Shown here: piece after piece, positions 32,311 to 44,362 of the stretch
How the letters are laid out: every line of letters begins with the position of its first letter
How positions within the stretch are numbered: the first letter of the stretch is position 1
From: Branchiostoma floridae
Taxonomy: Eukaryota > Chordata > Leptocardii > Amphioxiformes > Branchiostomatidae
Assembly (NCBI RefSeq): GCF_000003815.2
Contig: NC_049988.1
Span: 23,117,488 to 23,179,487 of the forward strand
Direction: 5' to 3'
Length of the DNA: 62,000 nucleotides
Position numbers and translations under genes: made by a program
Notes under the pieces: model-generated
Seen by the model: only the letters and a program-made list of their open reading frames with translations
Told to the model about the DNA's origin: nothing
Databases searched by the model: none

Positions 32311-33544
32311 ATGGCAGAGGCAGGTGAGGGGTCTCCTACTGCTGTTCCCCAGAACGTCTGTGATGGGTCTCCTACCGCTGTTCCCCAGAACGCCTGTGAT
32401 GGGTCTCCTACCGCTGTTCCCCAGAACGCCTGTGATGGGTCTCCTACTGAAGATTTATGTGACTGGGATGCAGGTAAAACCGAAGAACAGCCAACAGCGA
32501 GCAAAACCAGTTTGGTCGGTCAACCGAAAACATTGATGAGAAGCCGTACATGTGTGGGGAGTGCGGCTATAGGACAGCTTACAACTCAAATTTAACCCAG
32601 CATATGAGAACTCATACCGGTGAAAAACCCTACAAGTGTGACCAGTGTGACTATGCTGCAGCAACGAAAAGCAATTTGGACAAACATCTAGCCATACATA
32701 ATGGCGATAAGCCCCACATGTGTGGGGAGTGTGGGTACAGGACAGCTCGGAAATCTACCTTATCCCGACATATGAGAACACACTCAGGGAAAAAAACTTA
32801 CAAGTGTGACCATTGTGACTATTCTGCTGCACGGAAATGTAGTTTAAACCAACATTTGGCCATGCACACTGGTGACAAACCCTACATGTGAGGGGAGTGT
32901 GGGTACAGGACAGTTCAAAAGTCTCATTTATCTGAACATATGAGAACCCATACCGGTGAAAAACCTTACAAGTGTGACAAGTGTGACTATTCTACTGCAC
33001 ATAAGTCCACTTTGTACAAACATCTAGCCAAACACACTGGTGACAAGCCCTATATGTGTGGGGAGTGTGGGTACAGGACAGCTCAGAAGTCTCATTTATC
33101 TGACCATATGAGAACTCACACTGGCGAAAAACCCTACAAGTGTGACCAGTGTGACTATTCTGCTGCACAGAAATCCCACTTGGATTATCATCTAGTCAAA
33201 CACACTGGTGACAAACCCTACATGTGTGGCTAGTGTGGGTACAGGACAGCTAGGAAGTCTCATTTAGCCGACCATATGAGAACTCATACCGGTGAAAACC
33301 CTACAAGTGTGACCAGTGTGACTATACTGCAGCAAAGAAATCCAACCTGGACAAGCATTTAGCCAAACACGCAGGTGATAAGCCCTACATGTGTGGGGAG
33401 TGTGGGTACAGGACAGCTAAGAATTCTGAGTTATCCAGACATATGAGAACTCATACCGGTGAAAAACCCTACAAATGTGACGAGTGTGACTATTCTGCAA
33501 CCAAGAAATCTGCATTGGACAACCATTGTAAAACACACCGGTGA
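32311..33544 (+). pseudogene. C2H2 zinc-finger pseudogene ZNF3
   Basis: Starts MAEAGEGSPTAVPQN like ZNF2, then carries three 36-base repeats of GSPTAVPQNACD (32329-32436). A 4-base deletion near 32527, relative to ZNF2, shifts the frame before finger 1. TGA at 32889-32891 replaces a zinc-ligand Cys codon, TAG at 33231-33233 replaces Glu in CGEC, and a 1-base deletion near 33297 shifts the frame again. In composite, 12 alternating A/B fingers are recognisable, ending LDNHCKTHR and TGA at 33542-33544. Four independent lesions make a functional product unlikely. It is closest to ZNF2 in its first four fingers. Confidence 0.9.
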
Positions 33545-34521
33545 AAAACACTATATGTGTGAGGCATGTGATTTCGGACATGTAAGAAAACTCACTTATC
33601 CGGACAGATAAAATTACAAGTGTTGTATGTCATCTAGCTGTATAAAACAGACCGATGAGAAACTCTGATTGCGCACACGTACGGGGGGAGTTAAAGACAT
33701 CTATAGATGTCATATCACGGCAAAACCGCCACTGGTTCCGCGGTCGCCATGGAGACACATGGTAAAGTACAACAATGTGGCAGTACCACAACATAGTTAT
33801 GATGCTCGGACACAGCTACTCCAATTTGAGAGACATGGCACACCAGAGATGTTAACCCCCAAATGCGTCGATTTTAGCTCTCAGCAGTCCATGTCATTGA
33901 TAGAATAGTCAAATGTTTACACTTGTCACCATTGTTATCTATACCAAAGCATCTTATTTCATGTATGTTTACTATATTCTCTGTATTTTTCATGTTGCAA
34001 TTAGTCCTTGGGCAAGAACTTGCAAGTAAACTTTCTTTCTGATATCAGTTAGGATTTCAAACGAGGTTAGATCAATAATGTGGTCATGCTAACGATGTTA
34101 ATGATATATGTACTTATGTTACATTGTGGTATGATATGTTGCTGTGCTATTGTATTTGACAACATGTACTTTTAAGCCGTGCTATTCATATACACAATGC
34201 AATGGTTGAGTGCGAAGATGTTTGATTTGTATTGACATTGAATAAATCATTGTTTCAATGTATATGTCGGTCTCCTTCCCCTGGTCTTAAAACCTATAAC
34301 GTGATATTTGGTGTATATATGCCCACAGGACTCATTTCACATGTTTGGTATTTAAAAATTGATTATTTTTATCACATTGCATATTTTGTTTTTCTGGTTC
34401 TGTTCCCTGGTATGAAAATTAAATAATCTGAAACTATGTGCCTGGGGCGCGCACACATACACATTTATTGCTTTATTCACATCGTTGTCATACACCACTT
34501 AGAAACGATTGTACAATTGCA
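33545..34521. other. ZNF3 3' flank
   Basis: Follows the ZNF2 3' flank with an extra segment of about 190 bases (about 33857-34050). A possible polyadenylation signal AATAAA lies at 34241-34246. Homology to copy B ends at about 34521. Confidence 0.6.
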
Positions 34522-35090
34522 TTAACCCTATTCAGACGGGGGGGGGGGGGGGGGGTTGAGGCCTGCGCCAACTTTCATGTGAATAATGCAAGAACAGCTT
34601 ACGCTAGAGCCACCAAACTTGGCGAGTTTTCCTAACATTTCGTTGGCAACAATTTAACGAAGTTTGAAAAATTTTCCATTTTTTTCTTGTTGCCATGGCA
34701 ACCGTTTGTTCGCAGGCATTTTTTGATGAAAATCGCTAATTTTGGTTCTGACAATGTATTTCTCACGTTTACTTACTATTTTATTGTTATTTTTTACATA
34801 AATAAAATCTTATGTTATCTAGAATATCTTTCATAATTAAATACGCATAATTTATGCTAATGCGATGAAGTCACGGGCCAAAATCTAAGATGGCGGACCG
34901 TATGACCAGATGAAGAATAACTAGCTTATTATCACTGATAAATTGTAACCACCTGGTAGTTTTTCATCAAAAACGTTTAAATGAGCGTTTTTAGTCTATT
35001 TCCGCTGGCTTTTGCGATTATTTGTCGCCAGAAATGTATTTTTGAAAATAAGGTGGTGGATATAAGATGCAATTGTTACTACACATGCTT
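34522..35090 (+). mobile_element. TTAA-flanked transposon, left end
   Basis: TTAA then CCCTATTCAGACGG and an 18-base G run (34538-34555). The following 500 bases match, reversed, the segment 42870-43434 (GCCACCAAACTTGG, GGCAACAATTT, CCAAGATGGCGGA-type words). TTAA plus CCCT ends suggest a piggyBac- or Kolobok-type element. Its right end was not found. It contains a perfect X-box palindrome at 34689-34702. Confidence 0.55.
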
Positions 35091-36336
35091 ACACCAGCGG
35101 TCTAAAGCCTAGATCTGTTGCTGTGTATGAAATCTACAGTATGTATTGAATGTCATCAAGACAAGGGTCGGCAGGTTTTTGCTAGGGTCAGTCGGACCAT
35201 TTTCATGTAATAACGCCAGTAGGGGTGGGTACCGGTACAGAACATCCGGGTCCAGGTCTTGTTCAGGTCCATAGAATCAGGTCCAGGTCCAGCACCTGGA
35301 CCTAATTGGCTGTGAAAAGCCGAGAACGGACAATACTCAAAAGAATGGTCCATTTCGCTGCAAAGGAGTCTGTGTTCCTCTGACTTCCACTGGCGTCTTA
35401 AAATCCTGTAAGCAACACAACACTAACAGTCAAATTTGACTATGGAGACTTGGCAAAAATGACTATCAACTCTCCTCTCCTTCCCTATTATTTTCTGGGA
35501 CCTGCAAGCCCCAAAACACTTTCCGGTAGGACCTGTCCATCTCAGTTTAAACGGTCCAAAGTCCGGTTCACGGTGACCTTGAATATTATAAGTGTTGTTT
35601 ACACCGGTATCAATGCCAGCTCCCGCTATCCGTGCGGAATGACATGCGTGCAAACATCGTTTAAGATCGCGACCAAGAAGAGTCCAAATTTACTCATTGA
35701 CGGCTCAAAATGACCCCAATGATTTTCCCGAGATTTCTGTTTTGGGGATTTTTAAAAAATGCTTTCAATTTTGAATTATTGGTAATTAATTGCGAAAATG
35801 CAATTTGTACGTATATTTTTGACTGTAACTTTGTTTGAAATTAAAAATTAAAAAATCCCCAAAACAGAAAGTTTTATTTTCCTCGTAGATGACGAAAAAT
35901 ACAAAAATCGAGAATTTTCGATGACACGTGCGGCCCATCTTATCAAGAGTTTGGTCAAATTAAAGGCCTTACTAAAGCAGAAAATGATCATCTTTTTAAG
36001 CGACATCAAAACAAAACAGCAATTTAAATTCAAACGGCAAGATTCAAGGTATGTAAAATTGCTAATTCAATCTTGTTTTGAAAACGTTTTCCTTGTCAAA
36101 ACATTTTGGTTATTTTCAAATATTTTACGGGTAGCCAAAAGTAGGCCTCCTGTAACCAGATACTATGTCGAACACGCATAGCAACGGGAAAGAATACCCT
36201 AGCAACCGACTGCCGTGCTAGTAGTAGTCCATTCATGGTAACACATGTTAAATTCCATTGATTGCAATAACGTCTTTCATTTACTCCTGTCTTATTCGCT
36301 TTGTCTGCAGTGACGTTTATACAGCGGCTTATTAGA
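35091..36336. other. Intergenic, nothing supported
   Basis: No conserved frame. AGGGGTGGGTACCGGTA at about 35219 resembles a hAT-type terminus, but no partner end was found. Confidence 0.35.
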
Positions 36337-36548
36337 TACTGTAAATGCAGAAATGTTCGCGGTGGATTCATGTTCGTGGTTTTCGCGTTGGCCATTTCAC
36401 CGCGAATTCAAAACCACCGCGAACATTTTTCCAGGGCATTAAGATACTACAGTGCATGGTGCTACCGCGAAATTAAAACCACCGCGAAAAGTTCTTTTTC
36501 CCGCTACCGCGAAATTAAATCCCCGCGAACATAAATGCATTTACAGTA
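36337..36548. mobile_element. MITE with TACTGTAAATGCA ends (212 bp)
   Basis: Perfect 13-base terminal inverted repeats TACTGTAAATGCA/TGCATTTACAGTA, the outer TA being the likely target duplication. The interior repeats ACCGCGAA(A/C) words in both orientations. A 3' fragment of the same family lies at 45065-45160. Confidence 0.85.
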
Positions 36549-36940
36549 GGTAGGACGCCGTCTATGAAACACTAGAATATACGCTGTTACTCTAAAGGCA
36601 TCGAATAAATGAGGGTCATAAGTATAAGTCATGTTTATATGATCCTTTGATATGGGAGTGTTTATTCTCAAAGCATATGTAAAAATGTGGGATACCAGAG
36701 TATTACGCCAGGTGGCGCGACTTCCCGGTGCATTGGTGGGGCCGCACAAGGGGAGGTACTGGTGTACCTATATGGGTACCGCTCTTTCCCCTTACCCGGA
36801 TGGATTTAAGCTAAAGGCACAACCAGCCGAACGTAATTTTTGTCGGTACGTTTCTTTTCTGAAAACGTGGGGAAGGACTGGCAAGAGCAGGGAGGGAGTA
36901 CGTCAACGCACCTCACCCGCACGGTTGCACAAGGTGTTAA

Positions 36941-38729
36941 GGTGGGTTCACACCTGCGTATATTTTCAAGTGCGCATGATTTCCGCAATCTGTCAATACG
37001 CAGCCGTATGCCTAACATTTGGAATTTTTTAAATAAATTGAATTATACGCCACGCCCATCTGGCGTGTGAAATACGACTTCAGCGTAGCCTTTCCGCATG
37101 ACGTGCGTATGATTTGCATTTGAAGTGCGCAACCCATTTCCCCTTGCTGCGAATAGCCGTTTTTTAGTTACGTATGGTGAGCGTAATCCGGACGCACACA
37201 ACGTCTGCCGACAGCATGCCTGACGCGCCTGGTGCTAATTGCATTCCGAGTGCATTTCAGATGTGTCAGATGATTGCCAATTGAACATTTGTGTCAGAGG
37301 AACAATTTGTATTACGTATAGTTTTGTTAACGATCAGTGCAAGTAGAACATTGATGAACAAACAGTGGAGAGGTTTTTTTTTATTTATTTGCGAAGCAGT
37401 GAAGCAGTCACACTGCACTTTTACAGTAATACGGGCCATCATTTACATTAAAAGTTATATGCACTGTCAAGATATGTTTGTTTTCACTTTGTCCTTAAAT
37501 GATCCCTTATCATGCTTATATCATTTTGGTATGTAAATCAAATACCCAAACGTAATGCTTTGCATGTAGAATTTCAACGACTGTAAAAATAACATACACA
37601 TCCACACCACAAAACCTCTTTAAGATGTTTATCAAACACGTAAAATAAATGAAACGTTATGACCTCTTTCAAAGTTGTAATATGTCTCTATTTTGCACAT
37701 TTATATCATGTGGTTCTGCACACAAAAAAGAATTATTATCAACAAACAAAGTCAAGTTGTCATGCTACACAAAAAGACACGTGTCAAACAGACTAGATCA
37801 TCCCATCCTGCCATGGAACAGAGCCTGCTTCAGAGTTGACCCAGTGCTTGAGCAGGTTCACCTGCATCTTCCCTTAGCTTGAGGCTCTGTTGGGACCAGT
37901 CACATTGATGGCGTCCTGCAAGTTGTTACCATCTCTCCATGTCCCCGGTACAAAGTCATGTTGCACATCCTCTACCTGGTCCAGCTCTTCATCCTGCAGT
38001 CCGTCGGCCGTCGGATCTTCATTTCGGAGCTCCACCATCAATTTATGTTTTCGGAGCTCCACCATCAATTTATGATATATCCCAAACTCTTCTCTTCTCC
38101 CTATCCATTGTTTCTCTCTCTCTTTGACGAAGGAGATGGAGTTGTAGATTCATGATGCTATGCTGATGTTGAACAACAGCAATCATGAGGTGTCGTCGGT
38201 TCTGGCCTGGATCTGCCATCTTCAGGAGATCTGTTTTGTCTGGACTCAGATGCACCTTCGTATGTATACCAAATCTGGAGTGTGCGTCGATCAAGCTATC
38301 TGTACGCGTAGTATGCGCAACCCGATCGCAGAACGAACGGTACTAACTCGTGACCTAGCTCTGTGGGTATTCGTTATACTCTAAGTACGCTATGTACATG
38401 CAATGCCGTGATATCCGCGCATTACTGCGTATAAAGAGCAAACAAATAACGTCTTCATACTGCACTCGACCGACGTGGGGCCCCTGTATTGCGTATTCAT
38501 AACGTTTTGGCCACCAAACTGCGTACAAACGATAGTTTTGTGCATGTCCAAAACTATCGGGCGTACTGGGCGTATATTTTTTACTTGCCTGCGTTCTTGA
38601 AACTTTCACAAAACGATTCAGATGCGTTTGAGGTGCGTCTTGTGCCTGCGGCCGCGTATGGAAGAAATTAGCCAAAATGTCAAAACGGAACTCATGCGGC
38701 TTGAAAATATACGCACGTGTAAACCCACC
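36941..38729 (-). mobile_element. Harbinger-like element, internally deleted
   Basis: Ends match as inverted repeats over about 45 bases (GGTGGGTTCACACCTGCGTA... at 36941; complement of 38685-38729 reads GGTGGGTTTACACGTGCGTA...). The interior encodes fragments of a transposase on the minus strand. GGTG-TTCACAC ends are typical of animal Harbinger elements. A clean 3-base target duplication is not visible. Confidence 0.6.
37874..38218 (-). pseudogene. Harbinger transposase remnant
   Basis: From an ATG near 38218 (MADPGQNRRHLMIAVVQHQH...) the frame runs through a basic region, shifts, and resumes as EEFGIYHKLMVELR. In PIF/Harbinger transposases an N-terminal G-x-Y-H-x-L-x-x-x-L motif occupies this place. 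It then jumps to HDFVPGTWRDGNNLQDAINV and TGPNRASS, which resembles the C-terminal end of the DDE domain, so the catalytic core is deleted. A 24-base duplication repeats HKLMVELR. Non-functional. Confidence 0.45.
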
Positions 38730-39395
38730 GTGAAATCGTGGTCTGCACGCCACGCCTGGCCGTGAGCGGTCTCGTGCATTGTTCGTTGCACAAGTGGTAA
38801 GTGAGTTGTACGTGCGATTGCCACATGAAATGCAGGCCGTACTTACACGTGCTGCTTACGTACGGTTTCCTTACTCACTCGCAGTGTTGTAAGTGCCCTG
38901 TACAGGGCACGTGAGTCACCTGTGCTGGCTCGTACGGGGTGAATCCGCAGCCCGAACGCGTGCGTCTACGTGCTCCCAAATCCGTTGTATTCCGTATCAT
39001 TTCGTATGGATGCGGTACTTACAACTTGCGGATCCCACAATTTGCACGTAAACAGCGCACGCAGTTGCACGCACGGCGGATAATGACCTTAGCTGCAGGG
39101 GTATCAAATCGACACACCAAAATTCATGCTGATCCGTCGACCCCCTCTTGAGTTATTCATCCCTAAACCTTAAATTGAAAGTGCTAGCTGCTGTTCCAAA
39201 ACAAGCAGCTAGGGGACCTAAACTTCCACTTCTTACTCCCTGCACTAAGACTTATTAACATAACCCTCTTCGCGAAGGTTAGGGCAGCAAATTTTGGTCA
39301 TTCCCTGGAAAGCTCTGGATGTGATGAACAACATACCGAGCTGCTTTTCACAGAGAAGTACATTTTGTATTAGACGTAGTTCCTTAAACTCTCCC
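38730..39395. other. Intergenic, short-palindrome rich
   Basis: Dense CGTACG, CACGTG and GCGCAC words (for example TGCCCTGTACAGGGCA near 38896, a perfect palindrome). No gene seen. Confidence 0.4.
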
Positions 39396-39633
39396 TTATA
39401 CCCCCCTCACATTAGGCGAAAATCGATCGGACGACGATTCTGCGGCAATCGCCCGAGCCTCGCTTATGATAATAACTTTATTGCACAACAATTGTACAAG
39501 GTACAAAATATAGCTTATATGTGACAAGGACGGTTTTCAGGTGAAAAATGCGCGCAACCCTCTGTCGATCTTAAATATGGCCGATCTTTGATCCATACGC
39601 CCGAAGATCGTGGATAATGTGAGGGGGGTATAA
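39396..39633. mobile_element. MITE with TTATACCCCCCTCACATTA ends
   Basis: Perfect 19-base inverted termini at 39396-39414 and 39615-39633, which include the probable TA target duplication next to CCCCCCTCACATTA. The interior has GATCGG/CGATC words in both orientations. Confidence 0.85.
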
Positions 39634-40883
39634 GTAGCCAACGAGCCAGAAAAAAAAAACGTGTTTTGACTCCAAAGAGTCTGAGAACGTTCTATTAATT
39701 AGGATCCAGAAATGTCACATGCTATTATAAGGTCCCTTCTGGACTCCATAAATCATCCGAAAACGTAAGGGAGTCCTGTCAGGTTTTTAGTAAGTGTGAT
39801 CGGAATAGAATAGTCACACTAAATTGGTCACAATTATGTGCCTTCCCCTCAAGCCTCATGCCTTCAAATTTTTCCTATCTTTTTTAAACAAAATGTGTCT
39901 GTTTATAGTGGTATTTATTTCTCTTATTCAAACTTCTTCCTATTCGACATTCGTAAATATAATCGATTGTCATATCTGTTTAACCGGCCCATGTTAACTT
40001 AATATGCCGGATTCTATAAACCCCTTTTGTAGCCTTCATTTCCAACAAAACGCTATCCATCTACGTACCAGTGGGCACGTTTGCCTAGTTAGTTCAGCAG
40101 TTTATTATACCTCTTCCAACCAAGGAACCAGGGACTTGCGTTCTTCAATAAGTTGACTTTTACTTTATAATGGGATGTTCTAGATACGCTATTTTACGCA
40201 ATGAGTTATTCACATTTCTCGAATCAAGCACAACAGATTTCAAGAGACTCGATGCTAGACAGATTTGTGCATGAATGTATCTTAAGATGTCACAATTCCC
40301 ATAATGCAAGAATAGGCAGATACAGGGCTGATTAATGTTAGAAAGAATATCGAAGCCAATGATTACCCTACTCCATTGTAACACTATATCAAAGAATCGT
40401 GTTAGCCCTTCGATGTTACTAGGATGTAAAACTTTATTCTATACCTCTTTGATGTACTCTGTGTAATAGTTATTGCCATGCATTGTACCGTGTACAAATG
40501 TCGTGCACTAATGTTATATATTTATATTTCTCCTTCCTAGCTTTGAATTCTTACAATGTAGGTTTGGGTGCCAATGCCCTTAGCCGGCCCCACCTCATTT
40601 GAAACCCAACGCACGAAAATAACGTCTGACTCAGAATCCGTTACGGTTGTATTCGAATCTCATCCGGTCAAGACACACCAAACGTGGCATGGCCTTCGTA
40701 ATTTCTAAGACTGTCTAATCGTAAGTGGGATGGTACTGGGGCGTGTGTTTTCTTTTTGATCTAGAGCAGAAGCAAGGTTGGAAATCACGTCACGGTGAAA
40801 CCAGTTAAGATTTGTCTCACGTATCGTCTCGCGTTGCGCAACGTTTTCAGGCTGTCTTTCTCTGCCCGTGTTGACCAGTTATT
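39634..40883. other. Intergenic, nothing supported
   Basis: No open frame of note, no recognisable repeat. Confidence 0.4.
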
Positions 40884-41148
40884 ACCTCCATGAAAAAGGC
40901 AGGTATTGTTTTTGGTAGCAATCATGTTTTGGAGTTTGTGTTTCCGGACCGATGTCTTTAGAACCAGATGCCAGGTGTAGGTGTAACAATATGAAATAAA
41001 AATGAAAAAGCGAGGCCACTAAAAAGGTGTAGTTATGGATCTCACCGTTTACCATGAGTAGATACCAACCTGACAACACACCATAGCCACCACCACAAAA
41101 CAAAATATTTCATGCAGGTTTGAGTTTTCAGACTCTTGTTATATATTA
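40884..41148. mobile_element. Short relative of the 29505-31490 insertion
   Basis: Left end ATTACCTCCATGAAAAAGGCAGGTATTGTTTTTG and right end ATTTCATGCAGGTTTGAG...CTCTTGTTATA match the two ends of the 2-kb insertion in copy C. It is about 265 bases, with no coding frame. Confidence 0.5.
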
Positions 41149-41604
41149 GTTCAACAATGTTTTGTTAGTTTGCATGCGGGTGACAAGCGAAAGGGAAGGC
41201 ATTGTCTTTTTACAGCGTGATTGTTGTGGAGAAAGAACTCACATAGGCGCCTTAGAAGATTGTTGCACATTTGTTGTTTTCACGCTGTACCGTTCGGAAA
41301 ACATATGTGTGTACTATATATAATGTACAATGCCTATATTTTTGTCCAGTACAAACGTATAGCGTTGGTTGGGGTAATTAATTTTGGATCATTTGAAGAA
41401 ACTGTATCCTTTACCAGGCCTTTATAGAGGCTAGTAGGTTGTTATCCACAAGGGCATGGTGTTGGATGGTGGATCACATCCCTCTCCTTCCACCGCCTTT
41501 TACCTCCCCAACCGAAGTTAGGTACCCGTTTTTACACCTGGATGAAGTGAGGAAAGTCGTGGAAATGCCTTTCCTAGTGCTAGGAATCGAACCTATTACA
41601 TGAA

Positions 41605-41992
41605 CAGGGTTCTCCCCAGAATTTTTAGTATAGTGGAGGGGCTGGCAAAAATAACCCGAACCAACGCGCTGCGCTTTCATGAAAATGGGTTCATTTTGCA
41701 ATGACAGAGGGTGTCAAATACTACAAGTATAATATGTTTTAGTGATTCCTTTGTTGTGAAGTGGCAAAATGACTATTGTTTTGATCATCGCCCATTCACA
41801 AGTTTTTGAAGACAATGCCCACTGAAAAAGTGATGCCACTTGGCACAAAAATCTGTGAATTTTCATTTATTTTAGCAAAACTAACAAAGAAAATGGGGAA
41901 GAGATAGACTAAATTTCAAAAGTAGTATAGTGGAGATGGGCCAGGAGTATAGTGGAGGGCCTCCGTTATTACATCCTCTGGGGAGGACCCTG
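41605..41992. mobile_element. hAT-like MITE (388 bp)
   Basis: CAGGGTTCTCCCCAGA at the left and TCTGGGGAGGACCCTG at the right are inverted with one mismatch in 16. TAGTATAGTGGAGGGGC-type words flank both inner ends. CAGGG termini fit hAT elements. An 8-base target duplication is not evident. Confidence 0.7.
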
Positions 41993-42369
41993 ATGTACCT
42001 CTCGATTTCCACCAGCTGTGCTTAAATTCCACGTCACGCACAGCGACAGTTGGACATAAGCCAAAGAACTCAGGGCCCACTTATTATGTTCAGGTAGAGA
42101 TGGAAATTTCCACTTTCTCCCAAAGGTCTGGAGGTCGAGGGCAGATATTGCATTGCGAACTGTCCGTAGGATTCCGTAGCATGTTAGAATACACTGAAAT
42201 ATGGCTTCATATAAGTACTAACCCTAATTTCAGTCTTAAAGATGAAGATCTAGAAAGTCAAAAGTGTCATTTTCAAAGCATTAATCAGACACCCGACCTT
42301 GTTTGCAACTAAAATGACCCCAATATGCTTTGTTCCATAAAATCTTATTACCAATTTTTTTTCGGTGAT

Positions 42370-43434
42370 CAAACCGTGGTCTGGAGGGGGTGGGGGGTGG
42401 TTGTGAGGCATCAACCAAGTTTCACGTCGTATAACTCTTGAAAGGCTTACGCTTAAGTTACCAAACTTGATAAATTTTAACAAAATTTTGTGAGCAAAAT
42501 TTCAAATGAATAAAGTAAGCTCATCATTATTCGTGTTGCGTAGCAGCCGTTTCCATTATATTGTAAATGTTACTCCTAACTTGGTGTAGAACGCTATTTA
42601 CTGATTGATAGTGGAAATATTCAATATTCAAAAAATTGTATAAAGCAGAAATAATGGTTAGCTCCATCTTGTTTGAGTCATTTCTTTTGATAGTGTTACC
42701 ATGCTTGTCTGGTACTCAATAGACAGCAGATTTAGTAGTCATTGTTTCTACATAACCTACATAACCTACATAGTTGCATTTTGCCTCAAATTGTACCACC
42801 TAGAGAAGGAACTATTTCATTTAAGCCCAATTACTAGTAATTCAAATATTTGAAAATATCAATAAGCAGGGATATGAAGTCGCACAGACTCAAATCAATG
42901 TGCTCTGCTTGTAGAGATTCCGATCGGGATTTCTGTCAAAATTAAACGTTCATTTCAACTATATATATTAAAAAATATACGAATTTTTATGGATGATAAG
43001 CTAGTTATACTTGATCTGGTCATATAGTCCGCCATCTTGGATTTTGGCAGATGACGTCATTAAATTCGCATAATTTATTTATATTTAACTTTGAAAGATA
43101 TTCTTAAGTACATAAGACCAAATTACTTCAACTACATAAGACTTAATTTTTGTAATAGAATAGCATTAATGTGGCAAGAAAAGCTACAAGATAATTGATA
43201 AAACCAAAACTTTTAGTCATAAATGCCTGTCAAAAACCGGTCAATGTCTGTCAAAAACACAAGAAATGGAAAGCTTTCTAAAGTTAGTGAAATTGTTGCC
43301 AGCTGAATTTCAGGAAAATTCACCAAATTTGGTGGCTCTAGAGTAAACCAAGCAAGCGTAATGCGACATGACAGTTGGCACAGACCTCAACACCCCCCCC
43401 CCAAACGTCACACGACACCCCCCCCCCCCACCCC
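42370..43434. mobile_element. Relative of the TTAA element, cut by the gap
   Basis: Begins with a degenerate CCGTGGTCTGGAGGGGG end and contains in its right half a reversed copy of the 34522 end (CTCTAGAG...CCAAATTTGGTGG, then C-runs). Its right terminus would fall in the run of Ns. Confidence 0.5.
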
Positions 43435-43534
43435 NNNNNNNNNNNNNNNNNNNNNNNNNNNNNNNNNNNNNNNNNNNNNNNNNNNNNNNNNNNNNNNNNN
43501 NNNNNNNNNNNNNNNNNNNNNNNNNNNNNNNNNN
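43435..43534. other. Assembly gap (100 N)
   Basis: Exactly 100 N, preceded by C-rich sequence, probably a scaffold gap of unknown true size. Confidence 0.98.
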
Positions 43535-44190
43535 AGTGCTGAGTCTTTCAGCACTGGAGTTTCCAAGTGCTGAGATTGGTACTTGACGTACGCGACGGTT
43601 TCATTGTTTTTGAGTATTAATGATTGTTGTTGTATGTAGGTGTGTTGTTTCTAATTACTCTTGTGACGAGTGACCTATTATAAATGTTTCTCATTGATTG
43701 AAGAAATGAGGTCCTCATTTGCATAAAAGACATCAGTTGATTTTCTCTACCTAAATAACAATGTGTTCAAAGTATGAAAGTCTTAGCAAAGAAAGATATT
43801 GTAGCATTTTTTTCATTAATTATGCAAATGAGACTCTAGTTGTTCAACTTAACGGACGTGTTTTTCCAAATGTCGCAAAAATGGAATTTTCGTCATTTAA
43901 CACTATAATAACAATTTCTCATTAATTGTATAAATTAGGTAACAATTTCCATAATTCATGTCTGTCGATATTTCTCTCTTTTCTTGTTACATATGTCATG
44001 TTTGAGTGCCTTAATGAAATACTTTGGCTTAATTAACTGTGCTCATTAATCATGCAAATTAGCCCCTGGTTTGCTTTAATAGCCTTTATTTATGGAACGC
44101 ATATCCGAAGCTATCTACATATCAAAAATCACGATGATCCGTCAACCCCTTCCCGAGTTATTCCCTTTCAAAAGGATGGCGAAATTGCGC
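43535..44190. other. Intergenic, nothing supported
   Basis: Opens with a small hairpin (AGTGCTGA/TCAGCACT, 43535-43555). Repeated AATTATGCAAAT(G/T)AG words occur near 43818 and 44048, and again at 44527. Confidence 0.4.
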
Positions 44191-44362
44191 TAACCTCCAA
44201 GCAGATCCTACGATGCCATAAGATAGTACCAAACTGGCCAAGGAGTGTAGCCAGCCAAGAGGTGTACATTTGCCAGGTAGCGAAACACACTCCCAAGCCG
44301 GCTTCACTCCTCGCCAGCTTCTGATACTATCTTATGCTACCGTAGGATCTGCTTGGAGATTA
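44191..44362. mobile_element. MITE with CTCCAAGCAGATCCTACG ends
   Basis: About 37-base inverted termini, TAACCTCCAAGCAGATCCTA... against the complement of ...TAGGATCTGCTTGGAGATTA, few mismatches. 172 bp. A solitary end of the same family is at 31675-31703 in the ZNF3 intron. Confidence 0.85.

Noticed and set aside
35219-35560. AGGGGTGGGTACCGGTA as a hAT element
   Set aside because: Only one end is seen and no inverted partner was found nearby.
43361-43586. ORFs spanning the N run
   Set aside because: Sequence is unknown in the middle; frames are meaningless.
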